Shown here: positions 5,117-7,216 of the stretch, piece after piece
How the letters are laid out: the number at the start of each line of letters is the position of its first letter
Numbering within the stretch: the first letter of the stretch is position 1
Assembly (NCBI GenBank): GCA_964483025.1
Contig: CAYZZT010000033.1
Coordinates: 1 to 7,216, forward strand
Reading direction: 5' to 3'
Length of the DNA stretch: 7,216 nucleotides
From: CAIZIN01 sp964483025
GTDB taxonomy: Bacteria; Patescibacteriota; Minisyncoccia; Phycocordibacterales; CAIZIN01
Notes under the pieces: generated by a model
Seen by the model: only the letters and a program-made list of their open reading frames with translations
Database searches by the model: none
What the model was told of the DNA's origin: nothing
Program-made: the position numbers and the translations under genes

Positions 5117-6388
5117 CTAGATCCTAAGCATCGGTAAAAACTCTCCTGCATTTTTGTACGGTCCCACCATCGCTAAATTCATTCCTTCATTCTTTAAAAT
5201 ATCTTTTGCAACTTTTTGGATTTCCTTTGCAGTAACTTTTTCTATTTTCGCTACAATATCTTCTGGTGTTTGTATTTTTTTATCATGCAGTAATTCTTGA
5301 AAACCATAAAAGTCAGCGAGTGAGTCTGATGATTCTAAACTAAGAAACATTGTTCCTATTCTATAATCTTTTGCTTTACGAAGTTCGCTTTCTGGAATTA
5401 ATTCCTCAGCTATCTTTTTCACCTCTTCTAATATTCCAGAAATTGCCTCTTTTACACGAGCATTGGCCACCCCTGCAGAAATAGCAAAGTTGCCGTGAGT
5501 TGTATAGGAATTTTTTCCGGAACCAACATAATAGCAAATACCTAGCTCCTCACGCATTTTTTGAAATAGTCTCGAACTCATTCCCCCACCTAGCACAGTT
5601 GAAAGAAGTGTGAGTGCAATATTTCTTTTATCATATCTATCAAATCCCCGAAAACCAATTATCAAATGTGTTTGATCTGTTTCTTTGAAAAAAAGTTTTG
5701 CTTGTGGTTTTTTCTGCACCTCCGCCACCTTTTCAATTTTCCCTTTCTTTCCATTTGAAACTTTATCAAATAGTTTTTTTATTTCTTCTATAACTTTCTT
5801 TTCATTCATCTTCCCTGCCACCACCACAGTTGTCGCCTTTGCCGTATAATGATCTTTGTGATATTTCACGAAATCTGCACGCGTCATTTTTCGGATATTT
5901 TCCTTTGGCCCAATAATCGGCCTTCCCGCTGGCTGATCCCCATAAAGCAATTCCTCAAAAATTTCTCCCACTTTTGCTCTAGGTAAATCTTCGTACATAT
6001 TTATTTCTTCAATAATCACACCTTTCTCTTTTTCAATTTCCCCCTCTGGAAATTTTGAATTCAAATAGATATCAGAAACAATATCTAAAAGCTTTGAGGT
6101 TTTAGAATAATGCGCCTTTGCCCAATAGCCGGTATATTCGTTGCCTGTGAAAGCATTTGATTGAGCTCCGAGTGAATCAAGCTCAATATTTATAACAGAT
6201 GAGGAAGGTCGCTTTTCTGTACCCTTAAAACAAACATGCTCCAAAAAATGAGAAATACCATTTTTATCCTTACTTTCATAATTTGAACCAGCTTCTACTA
6301 GCGACATTACCGTCACCGTCGAATTATCCTTCATCGGCACAGTAATAATCCGAAGCCCATTTTTAAATGTTGTTTTGGTGAAGTTCAT
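5117..6388 (-). CDS. M16 family zinc metallopeptidase (insulinase/processing-peptidase type)
   Basis: M16 enzymes are zinc peptidases that cut oligopeptides or small proteins enclosed between two homologous halves. The inverted zinc motif HFLEH gives His47, Glu50 (catalytic) and His51. The third ligand is Glu127 in GVIIEEINMYED, 75 residues later, the spacing normal for the family. A second M16 domain follows with GGGMSSRLFQKMREELGICY; its Arg279 and Tyr286 match the conserved Arg/Tyr pair near the active site. At 423 residues this is a standard single-chain M16B protein carrying one active and one inactive domain. No signal peptide or membrane helix is visible, so it is probably cytoplasmic. 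The ATG at 6388 gives the typical MNFTKTTFKNGLRIITV start. It follows a terminator by about 50 bases, so it should have its own promoter. Its substrate cannot be deduced here. Confidence 0.94.
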   Translation of the reverse strand: MNFTKTTFKNGLRIITVPMKDNSTVTVMSLVEAGSNYESKDKNGISHFLEHVCFKGTEKRPSSSVINIELDSLGAQSNAFTGNEYTGYWAKAHYSKTSKLLDIVSDIYLNSKFPEGEIEKEKGVIIEEINMYEDLPRAKVGEIFEELLYGDQPAGRPIIGPKENIRKMTRADFVKYHKDHYTAKATTVVVAGKMNEKKVIEEIKKLFDKVSNGKKGKIEKVAEVQKKPQAKLFFKETDQTHLIIGFRGFDRYDKRNIALTLLSTVLGGGMSSRLFQKMREELGICYYVGSGKNSYTTHGNFAISAGVANARVKEAISGILEEVKKIAEELIPESELRKAKDYRIGTMFLSLESSDSLADFYGFQELLHDKKIQTPEDIVAKIEKVTAKEIQKVAKDILKNEGMNLAMVGPYKNAGEFLPMLRI

Positions 6389-6394
6389 GTACGC

Positions 6395-6422
6395 AGTTTA
6401 CCAAATATTCGAATATGTGCAA
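6395..6422 (-). promoter_or_regulatory. Possible peptidase promoter with a 12-base palindrome in the spacer
   Basis: On the minus strand TTGCAC (6417-6422) and TAAACT (6395-6400) are 16 bases apart. The spacer contains the perfect palindrome ATATTCGAATAT (6405-6416). Transcription would begin at about the ATG at 6388, giving a leaderless message. The hexamers match weakly, but a promoter is needed in this 50-base gap downstream of a terminator. Confidence 0.28.
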
Positions 6423-6437
6423 AAGGTGATGGAACAT

Positions 6438-6467
6438 AAAAAAACACCACCGTTTGACAGGTGGCGT
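6438..6467 (-). terminator. Intrinsic terminator of the 142-residue gene
   Basis: On the minus strand ACGCCACC (6467-6460) pairs with GGTGGTGT (6451-6444), with one G-U pair, around the eight-base loop TGTCAAAC. It is followed directly by a run of six T (6443-6438). It lies 32 bases after the stop codon at 6499. Confidence 0.85.
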
Positions 6468-6489
6468 GAGTTTAAGGATTTGAACCTTC
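6462..6489 (-). other. tRNA 3'-end-like sequence without the rest of a tRNA
   Basis: Read on the minus strand: GAAGG, then TTCAAAT, then CCTTA, then AACTCAC, G, CCA. This has the lengths and order of a T stem, T loop (TTCRANY consensus met), T stem, seven-base acceptor strand, discriminator base and CCA. Four of five T-stem pairs form. No matching 5' acceptor strand (GTGAGTT), D arm or anticodon arm lies upstream, where a protein frame ends instead. The CCA is also part of the terminator stem. It may be a tRNA remnant, an att-like site, or coincidence. Confidence 0.3.
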
Positions 6490-6498
6490 AGCCATTCT

Positions 6499-6927
6499 CT
6501 AGGGCTGGATGGTTGTGCCGTTTTTGTCTGGCATCGGGTCTCCGGTCCACGACATTGGAAGACCTTGGATGACCAAACAAGTGCAGCAGTCATCCCCTAG
6601 GTGGTAGGTATTGATGGGGTGAGTACCTTCGGGAGCAGGAGGTAAACTGATAACTGTAAGTTCTCTCCCAACAATATGGTAAACCACTTCCGTAGCCCTA
6701 GTGAGTTGCAGGAGCATCTTTGTTGTCTGTTCGACCTCAGCTGCTAGGCTGAACATCCCACACGTGCAGTTTGTTATACTCCACATCTGTGCGCTGATAT
6801 GAAGCACACTGCCCGTCCATACGATGTGTCCATCTTCTAGGGCGTTGGACAGGATTTCGATTGTTGTTCTGACGTTTTTGTTATACATATTTTCGTTGCA
6901 GTTAGAGAAGGCCCGTGAAGGATTCAT
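6499..6927 (-). CDS. Hypothetical Cys-rich protein, unrecognised
   Basis: I do not recognise this 142-residue protein and assign no function. A coding reading is supported by a single long frame bracketed by a good promoter (6979-7007) and an intrinsic terminator (6438-6467), and by varied codon use. The N-terminal half includes a likely helix around residues 18-32 and a mixed segment HIVWTGSVLHISAQMW. A second likely helix lies near 60-82 (SLAAEVEQTTKMLLQLT). The C-terminal third has a Pro/Gly-rich stretch (PPAPEG, 96-101). Six cysteines fall mostly in two clusters, Cys54-x-Cys56 and Cys114-Cys115-x-Cys117, which could bind metal (inference). There is no signal peptide or clear membrane helix. 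A 60-base sample is 48% G+C against 30% in the peptidase gene, suggesting foreign origin. The start is the ATG at 6927; an in-frame ATG at 6888 is possible. No Shine-Dalgarno site is seen. Confidence 0.6.
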   Translation of the reverse strand: MNPSRAFSNCNENMYNKNVRTTIEILSNALEDGHIVWTGSVLHISAQMWSITNCTCGMFSLAAEVEQTTKMLLQLTRATEVVYHIVGRELTVISLPPAPEGTHPINTYHLGDDCCTCLVIQGLPMSWTGDPMPDKNGTTIQP

Positions 6928-6978
6928 GAGCTTTATTCTAAACGCAACTCTAAATCAAAAGAACTTTACTGCTACTAT

Positions 6979-7007
6979 ATTATAACATAGTTACATAGAA
7001 AACGCAA
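6979..7007 (-). promoter_or_regulatory. Extended -10 promoter of the 142-residue gene
   Basis: On the minus strand TGTTATAAT combines the extended -10 TGn with a perfect TATAAT (6979-6984). TTGCGT (7002-7007) sits 17 bases upstream as a three-of-six -35. Transcription should start near 6972, giving a 45-base leader to the ATG at 6927. This is the strongest promoter match in the window. Confidence 0.6.
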
Positions 7008-7020
7008 GTATTTGCATCCC

Positions 7021-7216
7021 ATGCGTCAAAAAAGAGCTCAGTAGAGGCGTTTTTGGACACATCAATCCAACTGACTGTATTCCGAGTAATCGAGGGATAC
7101 AGCCCACCAGCTTCACCAGCAAATGTAGGACAAAAAAACACAACCTCGTTGAAGCTGTAACTTTGGGAGGGGGTTTTGAGGCTGACGAGCCGAAAACTTC
7201 AGGATTTTTTAAGCTT
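7021..7216. other. Terminal block without an assignable gene
   Basis: No complete gene is visible from the promoter at 7007 to the window edge. One frame on each strand is open through most of it: plus from 6986 to the edge without an obvious start codon, and minus from the edge to a TAA near 6989. The plus frame includes RGVFGHINPTDCIPSNRG and GGGFEADEPKTSGFF, which I cannot place in a family. Base composition is richer in G+C than the metG-ssb region. It could be the edge of a gene, a repeat, or a structured RNA. Confidence 0.3.
7075..7102 (+). other. Hairpin with a GTAA tetraloop
   Basis: CTGTATTC (7075-7082) pairs with GGATACAG (7095-7102), with one G-T wobble. CGA (7083-7085) and TCG (7090-7092) continue the stem past a two-base AG bulge, and the loop is GTAA, a GNRA tetraloop on the plus strand. 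A second small stem, GGCT/AGCC, follows near 7180-7191. The shape suits a structured RNA, but a single sequence cannot prove it. Confidence 0.45.

Noticed and set aside
6363..6593. Frames on both strands spanning the peptidase start and the terminator
   Set aside because: They run through an intrinsic terminator and the ends of two better-supported genes.
6440..6972. tmRNA or RNase P RNA reading of the 142-residue gene region
   Set aside because: The 3' end looks tRNA-like, but no tag-peptide frame, no 5' acceptor partner and no RNase P core signatures are visible, while one long protein frame is.
7182..7197. Hammerhead-like core CTGACGA...GAAA
   Set aside because: Only three bases separate the two conserved blocks, so stem II is absent, and no stem I or III can be drawn before the window ends.

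Overview
The window is a low-GC bacterial segment. A 60-base sample inside the peptidase gene is 30% G+C. The gene set, the absence of clear Shine-Dalgarno sites, the type of methionyl-tRNA synthetase and the density of short repeats between genes suggest a Candidate Phyla Radiation (Patescibacteria, probably Parcubacteria-like) genome. The taxonomic call is inference from resemblance, not a search result.

Every recognisable gene lies on the minus strand, so transcription runs from high to low coordinates. In that order: an unrecognised 142-residue Cys-rich protein (6927-6499) with its own promoter and intrinsic terminator; an M16 zinc peptidase (6388-5117); an AI-2E-family membrane permease (4867-3830) overlapping methionyl-tRNA synthetase metG (3837-2353); a TatD-family metal-dependent hydrolase (2250-1435); ribosomal protein S6, rpsF (1095-643); and single-stranded DNA-binding protein, ssb (449 to the window edge, missing only about two residues). 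rpsF followed by ssb is the classic bacterial order, and rpsR would be expected just beyond position 1.

Four of the gaps between genes are filled by short repeats of several families. The 4868-5116 gap holds an imperfect AT-rich inverted repeat plus a decayed repeat copy. tatD is bracketed by two inverted pairs of an ATTCC/GGAAT element. The rpsF leader gap and the rpsF-ssb gap each carry one copy of a 44-base repeat. The rpsF-ssb gap also carries a 42-base repeat whose second copy sits exactly in frame inside tatD, adding 14 residues next to a metal-binding region. That in-frame insertion is the most interesting directly visible observation.

The last 700 bases differ from the rest. The 142-residue gene is markedly richer in G+C (48% in one 60-base sample). 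It ends just before a sequence resembling a tRNA 3' end (T-arm, acceptor strand, CCA) that is fused to its terminator. The terminal 7021-7216 block has no assignable gene but contains a hairpin capped by a GTAA tetraloop. I see no CRISPR array, complete tRNA, rRNA or insertion sequence. Nothing here can be firmly called a new biological system.
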